In this document: positions 55,295-64,000 of the stretch, piece by piece
Position numbering within the stretch: the stretch's first letter is position 1
Layout: every line of letters starts with the position of its first letter
NCBI RefSeq assembly: GCF_022965805.1
Contig: NC_133101.1
Location: 20,245,054-20,309,053, forward strand
Reading direction: 5' to 3'
Origin: Primulina eburnea
Taxonomy: Eukaryota > Streptophyta > Magnoliopsida > Lamiales > Gesneriaceae
DNA length: 64,000 bases
Translations under genes and position numbers: made by a program
The notes under the pieces: generated by a model
What the model saw: the letters and a program-made list of their open reading frames with translations, nothing else
The model's database searches: none
What the model was told of the DNA's origin: nothing

Positions 55295-55960
55295 GTCCAC
55301 GTACAGTAAAAATTATCAGTCATGCATCGGAATGGCTCCTTATTAGGCACTCTACGGGAGGAAGTGTAGGTCACCTATTCATTGGGATGAGGTAGGAGAG
55401 AGAGTTGCTCTGGGACCCGAGATAGTACAGCACATCGCAGAAATGGTCTCCAAGACCCGAGATAGAATGAAGACTGCGCAGAGTCGACAGAAAAGTTATG
55501 CCGGCCAAAGGAGACAAAACCTCGAGTTTACAGTCGGCGATCATGTTTTTGTTAAGATAGCACCTATGAAAGGTGTTATAAGATTTGACAAGAAAGGAAA
55601 ACTCAGTCCAAAGTTTATAAGGCCATTTGAGATACTGGAGAGAGTGGGAGCATTAGTATATCGAGTGGCGTTGCCACCTAATCTAGCAGGAGTTCACAAT
55701 GTCTTACACCTATCGTTGCTCAGCAAATACATGTCAAATCCTTCGCATGTACTCAATTTTGAGCCACTACAACTTACACCGAATCTGTCCTACGAGGAGA
55801 GACCTACTCAAATCTTGGACAATCAAGAAACAATGCTGCGGAACAAGGTCATAAAAATGGTCAAAGTCAAGTGGTTGATTCACTCAGAGGAAGAAGCCAC
55901 TTAGGAGACTGAGTCAGAGATGAGGAGTCGTTATCCCAAGATATTCGGTAAGTCTTAACT
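55295..55960 (+). pseudogene. Element C: integrase C-terminus and chromodomain
   Basis: After stops near 55295 and 55345, the frame 55443-55904 reads [81 protein letters not shown] and ends in the chromodomain VKMVKVKWLIHSEEEAT. A TAG stands where Trp is expected before ETESEMRSRYPKIFGKS. It is highly similar in sequence to array copies A and B, which supports a common family origin. Confidence 0.92.
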
Positions 55961-55980
55961 GCGAGAAAAAAATTTTACTT

Positions 55981-56003
55981 ATGGGGGGGGGGCGGGGGGG
56001 GGG
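55981..56003 (+). other. G-rich polypurine tract of element C
   Basis: ATG is followed by 10 Gs, one C and 10 Gs (55983-56003), then ATT and the LTR start TGTAATGACC at 56007. It is an unusually long PPT with G-quadruplex potential. Length may be inflated by slippage or sequencing. Confidence 0.8.
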
Positions 56004-56006
56004 ATT

Positions 56007-59000
56007 TGTAATGACCAAAACTCAACCAACGTAAACCACATCCATGCAACTGATTTAAATTGCAAAATTGATTTATTCAATTAATTTTAAATGCTTATAT
56101 AGTACATGTTATAGGATTAACGGTCTAAACTGCATGATTATATGAAAACAGTAGATTTTGCCTGAATATTCGATAATAGACAAGGGAAAGGAGCCGGGGG
56201 CGACCATGATAAAGTAAATATTTTTTAAATAAATATTTTCAAGGCTTAAAAATATGATTTAATATGATTAAAATTTTCTAAAAATGTTAGAGTTCGAATT
56301 ATTTTAAGAGACGAGCTCGATTTTATCCGAGAAACCGTTTTTGGGCCAGCCAGTGACTTTGAAAATATCAAATGCATTATTTTTCAAATCTAATTTTTAT
56401 AAAATATTAAATTTCAATTAAATAAGAGTTATTGGGCTTACTTTACCCAACATAAGTAGGCCCAATAGCTCTCAAACTTAAAAGCCCCAAAATCCAAGCC
56501 CACTAACATGCAAAATAACATCAATAAATTGAAACCCTAGCTCATTAAACACACATATCAGCCCCCCCCCCCCCCCCCCCCCACACACACGCACACACTA
56601 GAAATCTCAAAATTTGAAGGAGGAAAAAAGAATGATTTTTCGTAACCCGTTCGTCCCTCCTCGCGCCCCTCGCTGACGATTGCGTACTCGAGCGTTTTAA
56701 AATGCAAAGGGACGTTTCTAAACCTTTTTGATGCATCATTCAAACCATATTATGTTTGTTTCAATATTTTTGCATGAAAAATATTTGTATTCGATTAGCT
56801 TAACGATAAAATGAATCTCTTAAACGTTTGACGATTTTACGCTTCTTTTATTTGACATTACGATTACTAAGGGATATGCTGCCAATTTAGGGCGTTAAAG
56901 GGCTAAGAAATCATCGTTCAATGGACAAAACTAGGGACATACACGATCTAGGAAGGGCCGCGTGTGGCTGTGGGAAGAAGCGAGGGTTTATTTGATGCCA
57001 AGGGGTGTTGCATGCGAGTGAGGGCTCGGATGGGCATGCGGCTCAAGCAGGGGCGGTTAGGGTCATGAGTTGGTCACGATCTGGGGCTAGGAATGCTAGG
57101 ACTCAAGCAAAATGGCTTGGGAAGAGCCCACGTGAGATAGGACTCTTCCCATGCAACCTTCGACCTGCTGCTGCGTAAGGGCGATGTGGCTCTGTTACGG
57201 ACGGCTAAGTTTGTTCCAGAGGGGTCTAGTAGAGTCCTAGTTGTGGGCCTAGGTGGCTGGGACGTGGTGGCTTGAAGAGGAGAGTGGTCGCGAGCCCTAG
57301 GGCTCCTTGTGCATTTTTGCGGGCGTAGGGGTATTCGCGCAGCTTGGTGTGCGGAGTAGGGGCTCGGGGCTGTGCTGGGATGATTCTGAGGCTGGACTAG
57401 TGATGGCTAGGAGGTTTTGTGATTGGTGGTTAATAAACTAGGAGAGTCCTAGCTCGACTAGGAATCCAACAAAACCAAAGAAAACGGCTGCGGGATTTAT
57501 GGCTTGCGCAGGGAGGTTCGTGCATCGCTTAAGGGCCGGTTAATGGGTCAGGATTGGTCAGTAGGGTCCAAATGGGGTCTGGTCAGGGTTTGGCTCGAGC
57601 AGGCTCAGGCATGGTTCGAAAAAAACACAAGATGGCTCTGTGGAATTGGCTTAGGGTCGAGTAAGGCTAGGGAAATAGAAAAGGTTTGAACCTTGGGTCC
57701 ATGGGGGTGGATCATGGCTCACGAGGGTAGTTTAGACAATAAAAAGCTTATATTTAAACTTTGGGATTAAAATGTTCAGGTTTGTAGTAATTCAGGATTA
57801 AAACGCTTCACGAATTAATAAATAGGAAATTAAATCGAAAACCTCAAATTTAAGCTAGATAAAACTATTAAAAATTAGATTTAAGCTAAAAAAATTATTT
57901 GGGATAGGCCTATGTCAATAAAAGTGAGAAAAAGTCAAAATCGAGAAATTTTACGTCAAGGGTCAAAATGGTCATTTTACACCTTGTTAGTACGAAAAAG
58001 GTTGACAGTGTTCCGAAGGGTCATAACACATGTTAAATGATATTTTAAGATGATTTTGATTGAAATACGGGATTTCAATATTCATAGTAAAGCTGTTCAA
58101 TTTTTACTGTTAAAATGTTATTTTTGGAAACTCACGATATTTTATAAATTAAAAAGGAAAAATATTTTAAGGGATGTGAATTGACTGTGTCAAAGAGGAT
58201 ATGATATATGATTTTTGGGATATCGTGAGGGAAAAGGACCAGAGGGAGCCTGGATACGTGACAAGGCCCAGAGGGAGCCTGACGATCGTATTTCCTTTTT
58301 TACATCTGTGCCTAGTGCCCGTCCCCATGCGCAATGGAGAGCTAAGAATGATCAGTCGATTAGAAGATACAGCTAGTCATTTTCAAGGATCAAACTTTAA
58401 CTAAAATGATAAACGATTGAAACCTTTATGATTAAATGATTTACTATTTATGATTTATTTAAGCTCCCAAGTTTATTTTAAATAAAAGTATGAATTTTAT
58501 GTATGTTCCTGTATATGTATTACTTGTTATTCATGTTTAGGACGTGCTGAGTCATTAGATTCACTAGGTTTGAATGTTGCAGGTGATGATTTTGTTGAGG
58601 GAGACGCTGACGCTTGAGTGGATCGAGTTCGGCAGTACACTCCCGAGGGCCGTTTACTTTTCCGCACTAGATGTTAGATAAAGATTTTATTAGAGATTTA
58701 TTTTGAGATTTTACGCTTAATTTCGACGTTAGAGATTTTATGCATTTATTTACGTTTGGATGCTTTAATTTTTTTTGGATTTTTATGGAAAATGGTGAGG
58801 TATTTTTAATGTTAACTTTTGAAATTAAATTAGGAAAAATAATTTAGTAGGATTTTAAAAGATAAAAGTTAAGGATGTTTCAAATACATTGTCGTAGGCT
58901 AATACATAGGAAATGAAGGATTTGCTTAAAATTTAGTTATAATTTATATTTTATGGAACGTTAATTACTTTCTCTAAGAAAAAATAATTTCTTTTAGATC

Positions 59001-59028
59001 TTTTAAATTGCGAAACATTTAAACATAG
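56007..59028 (+). repeat. 3' LTR of element C (right end uncertain)
   Basis: The LTR begins TGTAATGACCAAAACTC right after the polypurine tract. No second copy is present, so its end cannot be set by comparison. A CA end at 58882 is possible, but the sequence to 59028, where a CACTA end is inserted, has the same AT-rich character. The segment around 58530-58670 (GACGTGCTGAGTC...TTGCAGGTGATG) resembles the R region of the array LTRs read in reverse. Words like GGGCTAGGA and GACTCTTCCC (57000-57200) parallel the repeats of other LTRs. No coding sequence found. Confidence 0.7.
56562..56598. repeat. Poly-C plus CA microsatellite in LTR of element C
   Basis: Twenty-one Cs (56562-56582) run into a CA repeat (56583-56598). 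It is a simple-sequence tract inside the LTR; length is likely variable. Confidence 0.9.
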
Positions 59029-59486
59029 CACTACAAGAAAAATGCCTAACAACAACGATTTTTCATCGTTTTCATAGGTTTTTTAAAACTATTGTTAAAT
59101 GTACTTTTGTTAAAAGTGCGGTAAAAAACAACAGTTTTACAACAGTAAAAAACCGTTGTCGTTGAGCGTGCACCTTTATTAACACGAGCTTTAACAAAAG
59201 TTTTAAACCACCTACGACAAGAGTGGAAAAATGTTGTCTTTTATTTAAAAAAATATATATTAAAATTTGATATATAATTTTCAAGTATTTTAAATTATTC
59301 GAAATTTAATATTCAATTTTTATAAATTATTATAAATCACTCCAGATTTAAAATTCGAATCTTAATTTCATTCACACTAGAAAATAGAGCTATGCCTTAA
59401 TATTGATAAACTTGGGATCTTTCTTTCAAAATATATTAGCACCCGATTCGAGCTAGTACTGATTTCAGCATTTCACATTCGTGACC
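59029..59486. mobile_element. CACTA element end, partial
   Basis: Starts CACTACAAGAAAAATGCC at 59029, the same terminal sequence as the 51915 element. ACAACGATTTTT / AAAACCGTTGTCG subterminal units follow (59045-59260), then AT-rich sequence. No matching right terminus is found in the window, so it is truncated or continues into the next feature. Confidence 0.75.
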
Positions 59487-59540
59487 CACTACAACAAAAA
59501 AGACTTTCTGCGGCGGAGCATTGACGGCGCACATCAAAAG

Positions 59541-60032
59541 CATGATGCCAATGGATGTATTGATTTTGGAAGGTCGACACAAGATAGTGGTGTTTCAGTT
59601 TAAGCTGTTACTATTTGTCAATCTAGTTCTACTGATTCACATACAGCAGGAAGACTATCATACTATGGGGTTATACGAGATATTGTATTACTAGACTATT
59701 ATTTTTTCAAAGCGCCCATTTTTAGGTGTGATTGGGCCAATCCTGGAACTGGTATCAAAATGGATGACGGTTTTACACTGGTCAGTTTACACCATGTACT
59801 AAGAACTTTTGAAAACGATCCTTTCATTTTAGCATCACAAGCAAAGCAAGTTTTCTATTCTAGGGAAAGTGATGAATCCAATTGGTATGTGTTGCTAAAA
59901 GCGCCGCCTCGAGGTATTCATAACATGAATTTTCTTGAACATGATGCATATACATCATCAAAACCAATTGATGTGTCCAGACTTGTGATTAACATTACCG
60001 AGAAAGAACCATATTCAATAAATGAGTGTTAG
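59541..60032 (+). pseudogene. CACTA coding remnant: DUF4216-like domain
   Basis: The plus strand reads SYYGVIRDIVLLDYYFFKAPIFRCDWAN, KMDDGFTLVSLHHVLRTFENDPFILASQAKQVFYSRES and SNWYVLLKAPPRG, ending NEC and TAG. This is the pattern of the DUF4216 domain found at the C-terminus of plant CACTA TNPD-type transposases. A stop upstream (in TCAGTTTAAGC at about 59607) shows decay. The longest Met-started frame is 59760-60032 (90 residues). Its neighbours are a CACTA terminus on the left and Transposase_24-like sequence on the right. Confidence 0.8.
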
Positions 60033-60365
60033 GGAATTGATGTGACTGATATGCCATGATTGAAATTTTCAGCTATAGATTTTATAGTTATTTATTGCAA
60101 CTAATAAATGTTTATCTCAAGTTCCATTACTCTTTATTTACTGTTGCAGTATATTTTTATTGTTTATTTTTAGCACTACATCATGTCATATTATATGTTT
60201 TATCAATTCATTATATAGCATTCAAATGATTAGAAAAATGGACAAAAAACGCAGTAGAGAATTTGTAGATGAAATTTAGGTGATATCTTGTATTCTCTTT
60301 TAATTCTTGGTTTATTTGAATAAGTAGACTTGTCCATTTCAACATCTTTTTATGCTATTTTGTAG
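60033..60365 (+). other. Non-coding stretch between CACTA coding remnants
   Basis: This 333-base AT-rich segment has no open frame or repeat that I recognise. It could be intergenic or an intron between the two transposon coding pieces. Confidence 0.5.
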
Positions 60366-60944
60366 GAAAAAAATTGTTAGTCTGTTATCAAGAATGGACT
60401 CTAACACTTCACCTGATTTTTCACAACATTTGTATGGTAAAGAGTCAGTTGATGAAAGAAAAATTTCTGGGAAAAAGGGATGAGGTCCATCAAAGTTGAT
60501 TTTGGCCAGTGGCCAACAAAAGCCCAAAATGCTGGAGCGTAATGAGTTCGGACAACCAATTGGAGATAATTCGGTGAAGTACGCATCTTTTCTAGGTTGT
60601 ATGGTAAAAGAATTTGTTCCATATACATTGGATGGATGGAATGACGTAGATGAAGATGTGGCCGGATTTGTCTCCATGTAATGTCATTTGTCACTGAATT
60701 AATGTTTTCTAATTCTATAACAAATTTTAGACATATTTTCACGCTTCATATTTTACTGCTGCATTTTAATGTCGAGGAGTGGGAAAAGAAAACAATATTT
60801 CAAAAGTTAGGTAAGTTGTGGTGTGATAGAAAGTCCAAGCTGCAGATAGTTATACGAGAAGTTAATACTGGCCGAGCGACTTCACGAGATCTTAGTCTTT
60901 TGAAGCCCGAATTTACGTACCAAAATCATTGGGACGTTTTGTAA
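60366..60944 (+). pseudogene. CACTA coding remnant: En/Spm-type transposase (Transposase_24-like)
   Basis: Two pieces are visible. One runs about 60366-60680 (KKIVSLLSRMDSNTSPDF, a stop, PSKLILASGQQKPKMLERNEFGQPIGDNSVKYASFLGCMVKEFVPYTLDGWNDV). The other is 60745-60944 (FNVEEWEKKTIFQKLGKLWCDRKSKLQIVIREV, then SLLKPEFTYQNHWDVL). The NEFGQPIG...FLG.MV...P.TL..W pattern and the later K.GKLWR..KS pattern are typical of plant Ptta/En/Spm transposase family proteins. A short intron may separate the pieces (donor near 60679, acceptor TTTTAG near 60731). The protein would have acted in CACTA transposition. Confidence 0.75.
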
Positions 60945-61099
60945 AGAAGACATTGTCATATGCCTTTCAAGTAGGTATTTTATTCACTGTTATGGACCAA
61001 AACCAGTAAGTAGCATCATAATTTACAATTTTTCCTATTTTTTTTATAAGTTTTTGTTTGTGCTATTAACTTATAATTTCTTATTCTTTTATCCAACGT

Positions 61100-63100
61100 T
61101 GTTGTGGGGACCCGGACGCTAATCTTCTTCTTAATCATGGTTGGGATTTAATTATCAGTTCTGATAAACAGGGGCTAAAAATTTTTCTTTTTAAAATGTA
61201 ATTGCAGAAGGTAATGGAATCTAAATAATATACATCTTAGTATGAAATACAATTCAGTATAAAAGTGACATTCTATACAATAGTCATCCAACTAATCTAA
61301 GGTTCAATTACTAAGTTCAAGTAATAAACCAAGTCTACAGTAAGTCCGGAATCACCACGCTAACTCATCTTCTCTCATCATCTTCTTGACCCCGATCCAG
61401 CCCCACCTGTTGTCATGCACACATACAAAACAAGACAACAGCCGGATACTCCGGTTAGAATAAATCCCAGTATAAAACATGGTAAACATGCATATACACA
61501 TAGTAATTCATAAAACATGCTGTCATGAATAAATCCAAAAACAAAAGTAATAGATTTCATCATCTATGAAAATCTAATCTAACTAAACATGCAACTCAAA
61601 TCAGATAAACATGCATATAAACAATCTAAATCATGAAACATGCTATCATAACTGAAAGCAATAACAATAGGTTACATAGTCTATGAAACCAATTCATAAA
61701 CTCATGCAGTTCTAGTCAAATCATGTCTAGACTCGACTCAACTATAACTCTAGGGATCCCGATGTGAATAAGACGTCGCGATCTGTCACCTACCCTACCA
61801 CTCGGGGTGACTGTACGTCTTATTCCTAGACTTCGGTCTGATCTGTATCCATGTCTACAATAGAAGAATGATCTTTTTCCTATGCTGAGATACACCGAAC
61901 GTCTAGAAGTCTGACTGTTCTGTCAAGACTTTCCTATCTTAGATGCAATGAATAACAATCTATAAACAAAGCATGCTCATTTCAACAGATATGAATATAA
62001 CATCTATAAACATATCATAATCATATCATAAAATAAACAACAATAATTCTAGTATGTGATTTTGTTGGGAAACTCAAATGAGATCTCATTTGAGTTGTGT
62101 CTTCCAGAATATCACATGAATTATACCTTTGTCGTCCCTGCCTGACGAAGACGATGACCTGTATTCAAATCTGTCCATATCCATGATATCATAATACAAT
62201 CGAACTAATTACTGAATCTGATCAATTTAAATTAACTGATGTTTCGACGGCATAACAATACTGTCTCGATAACCTCGTCAGTCTCAACATCACAGATATA
62301 ATATCAGACTTTGTAATCAATATCAATACCAGTCATAATCTCAATAACAATACAAATCTGATACGAAATCTTAGTCAAATCGACTATGAAACTCATAACA
62401 ATTGTATAAGCAGTCTGTTCTTTAATCTGACTTCAATTATACAATGTCTACGGTAGCAGAAACATCATATCTGATTCATATTGAATTCTGACAATATCAT
62501 AAATTCAAATCATGTCTAAACATAACAAAACTTACGTCCAGTTGTAGCCTGTGTTGATAGGAACATAGTACCGAAGTCGGATTTCAATTCTGACGGAAGG
62601 ATTTCTCGTACTTAATTTCCAAAATCACGAATTGAAACTCTCCCCCAAACTCTCGATTTCCTCTCTGAATTCTTCGATTTGCACACACACATATATATAC
62701 TCCATGCATGAACTCGTACGTGGCTTTTCCAAAATTCGCCACCACACTACTCGCGCATAATCGCGACATAACCCGCGCATATGCGCGAGACCTACGGGTC
62801 TCGGCAATCAATACGCGCGCATATGCGCGCCACTCAGCCGCGCATATGCGCCGCTGCCTCTGGACGTGCCGCGCATGTGTGCGCAATAAAGTCACGCATG
62901 TGCGCGCCGGGTGCTGTCCTCCTCGCGCATGTGCGCCGATACACATCGCGCATGTGCGCGAGGACTCCTTCTTGGCACATGATGTCAATTATTTTCTCGA
63001 CTTTCTCGAGCCGATTCGTTCTGTCTATAATCATCTTGATTAATGAATAAATCATTTCAGATTAATCCCAGATTACAGTCATAAAATCTCGGGCATTACA
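61100..63100 (-). repeat. 3' LTR of a G1-related gypsy element (2001 bp)
   Basis: Starts TGTTGTGGGGACCCGG and ends GGGCATTACA, with the same ends and the same adjacent purine tract as G1, but diverged inside. AACGT precedes it. It was inserted into the CACTA remnant. Its partner LTR and most of the interior lie beyond the window or are lost. The GC-rich palindrome array is at 62750-62962. Frames 62584-63055 are products of that array. Confidence 0.92.
62750..62962. repeat. GCGCATATGCGC palindrome array in LTR
   Basis: About eight units: CGCGCATATGCGCG (62774-62787), GCGCGCATATGCGCGC (62815-62830), GCGCATATGCGC (62840-62851), GCGCATGTGTGCGC (62871-62884), ACGCATGTGCGCGC (62894-62907), CGCGCATGTGCGC (62924-62936), CGCGCATGTGCGCG (62947-62960) and a poorer one near 62751. 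Between them is another inverted repeat, CGAGACC-TACG-GGTCTCG (62786-62803). The array lies about 140-350 nt from the LTR 5' end. Confidence 0.92.
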
Positions 63101-63114
63101 TTTCTCCCCCTCTT
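63101..63114 (-). other. Polypurine tract of G1-related element
   Basis: The minus strand reads AAGAGGGGGAGAAA before the LTR start, identical to 1176-1189. Confidence 0.88.
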
Positions 63115-63308
63115 AGATCTGAGTTCGTCCTCGAACTCACAAACAATCAATTCAGATATATTAGAAGAAATGTATAACAGAGTTTAAATCAAAACTCAAC
63201 CCCTGATTCCCGTCTGGATTAAGAATTCATAAGTATAATATTATAATACTTCTTTAATTCCTTCTGCCAGAATCAATCTCTCATTACTGGCTATACAACA
63301 TCCGTATA
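63115..63308 (-). other. Interior remnant of G1-related element
   Basis: The sequence (GAGTTCGTCCTCGAACTC and on) matches the G1 interior at 1190-1260, i.e. the untranslated end between chromodomain and polypurine tract. No pol coding is reached before a new LTR starts at 63309. Confidence 0.75.
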
Positions 63309-63727
63309 TGTGAGAACCCGATATTTTCGATCCCAAGTAATTAAGGTAATAAATTTATGAACTTAAAATTTAGCTTAATACTTTTATTCTAATTATAAAC
63401 TTAAATATGAACTTAGATTTTCAGCTAGTATAACTCGAAAAAGTAATTTCAAAGCTCGGGGATTAGCTCAACCGAAGGCCGAGCTGCAAATAACAGCATC
63501 CATCGAAGTATTGTCACAGGAGTAGTAAAACCCCAGCTCAAGGACGCGAACTTTCAGCTCAAAACAGCTCAACCAAGTTGTCCTAACAAAACACTCACCG
63601 AATGAGCCAAAGGAATGGACAAATTTATGATGCAAGAAATGGCATTGGAGCTAAACAAAAGAAGGAGCTAAGGGATTGAGACATATTAATAATGTAAGAA
63701 ATGATCTATAGAAGATTTAAGGTGACT

Positions 63728-63838
63728 CTTGGAGAATACATGAACCACAATTATGGCTACCTTGGATTTGAAGAATACATGAATTACAATTATAGTTATC
63801 TTGGAATTAAGGAATGCATGAATCACAATTACTCCCAT
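63728..63838 (+). repeat. Three diverged direct repeats upstream of LTR TATA box
   Basis: Units beginning CTTGGA at 63728, 63761 and 63800 each contain a GAATACATGAA(C/T)(C/T)ACAATTA-like core. They lie 60-170 bases upstream of the TATA box, where enhancer repeats of LTRs commonly sit. Confidence 0.75.
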
Positions 63839-63893
63839 ACTTGAGTACCAAGAATTCGGTCATGGGCTAAGTGAAGAGACAAGAAATTTGGCC

Positions 63894-63901
63894 TATAAAT
63901 A
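63894..63901 (+). promoter_or_regulatory. TATA box of LTR promoter
   Basis: TATAAATA in the context GGCCTATAAATATGAG. Transcription would start near 63925, just before a segment with short pyrimidine runs. Confidence 0.65.
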
Positions 63902-64000
63902 TGAGATCACATGCAAGACAAATCCATTCCAAAAAGGCTTACAATTTTCGGCCTTTCCCCTCTCCACCATACTCCATATTTTCGGTTTCCCTGCACCCTT

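Larger units (their letters stand above)
50286..59028 (+). mobile_element. Gypsy element C (Tekay-like), 5' end lost
   Basis: The plus strand carries, in order, the gag C-terminal half, intron, protease, RT, RNase H, integrase, chromodomain, a G-rich polypurine tract (55981-56003) and a 3' LTR (from 56007). Its 5' LTR and gag start are absent, cut off by the LTR-like insertion and the array to the left. It is riddled with stops and deletions and hosts a CACTA MITE and a SINE-like sequence. It is more diverged, and so probably older, than the array. Confidence 0.9.
59487..61099 (+). mobile_element. CACTA (En/Spm) remnant with coding pieces
   Basis: A second terminus, CACTACAACAAAAAAGAC (59487), with GCGGCGGAGC / GACGGCGCAC-like subterminal sequence, is followed directly by transposon-type coding remnants on the plus strand. 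The right part is cut at 61100 by the insertion of another LTR. AACGT (61095-61099) immediately precedes that LTR. 60945-61099 holds no recognisable coding sequence apart from a short continuation. Confidence 0.7.
63309..64000 (+). repeat. 5' portion of another LTR, plus strand, cut by window end
   Basis: Begins TGTGAGAACCCGATATTTTCG, a common plant gypsy LTR start, and holds a TATA box (63894-63901) and a C/T-rich stretch after it. This is U3 with its promoter, so the element would be transcribed rightward. No coding sequence. The preceding bases GTATA (63304-63308) are the candidate target duplication. Confidence 0.65.

Noticed and set aside
62750..62962. CRISPR-like array of short palindromes
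   Set aside because: Units are 12-16 bases with spacers of 10-40 bases of uneven length, in a plant LTR, with no cas genes; this is not a CRISPR array.

Overview
This window looks like a heterochromatic, repeat-filled stretch of a flowering-plant nuclear genome, most likely a eudicot. The evidence is the primer-binding sites matching plant initiator tRNA-Met and tRNA-Asp, the chromodomain-bearing Ty3/gypsy elements, Athila-type gypsy, Ty1/copia, CACTA, hAT and SINE sequences, and plant-style AT-rich introns. I see no intact host gene, no rRNA gene and no functional tRNA gene. Almost every coding remnant is a decayed transposable-element gene, and most of the window is built by insertion of one element into another.

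Layout. (1) 1-7868: a Tekay-like gypsy element on the minus strand (called G1; its 3' LTR is cut by the window start). It sits inside the integrase gene of (2) an Athila-type gypsy element, minus strand, 7869-13946. (3) 13947-15039 plus 24740-25028: an unidentified single-copy-looking locus with a promoter-like region and two coding-like fragments, split by (4) a full-length but defective Ty1/copia element (15040-24734, TSD GGAGA). The copia RT carries a 547-bp hAT-type MITE (17984-18530, TSD ATTGGGTG). (5) 25029-47336: a tandem gypsy array, LTR-interior A-LTR-interior B-LTR, all minus strand. A 3030-bp solo LTR (28558-31587, TSD GCTCT) interrupts interior A. (6) 47337-50285: a diverged LTR-like sequence that interrupts the gag of (7) a plus-strand gypsy element C (50286 to about 59028). 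Element C carries a 1192-bp CACTA MITE (51915-53106, TSD CAC) and a SINE-like insertion (about 53660-53905). (8) 59029-61099: CACTA termini plus transposon coding remnants (DUF4216-like and En/Spm transposase-like). (9) 61100-63308: an LTR and short interior remnant of a G1-related element. (10) 63309-64000: the start of another LTR, plus strand, with a TATA box.

In the intact gypsy plan, Gag (capsid and zinc knuckle), protease, reverse transcriptase, RNase H, integrase and chromodomain are made from one transcript started in the 5' LTR and primed by a host tRNA. Here all copies have stops, frameshifts or catalytic substitutions. The most notable feature is an apparent spliceosomal intron at the gag-protease junction, at the same codon and phase, in copies A, B and C but not in G1. 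Intron retention would end translation just after Gag and splicing would open Gag-Pol, so it could act as a Gag:Gag-Pol ratio switch. A second notable pattern is that three LTR families (G1, the 61100 LTR and the Athila LTR) carry similar arrays of short GC-rich inverted repeats at nearly the same place, roughly 100-390 nt from the LTR 5' end.
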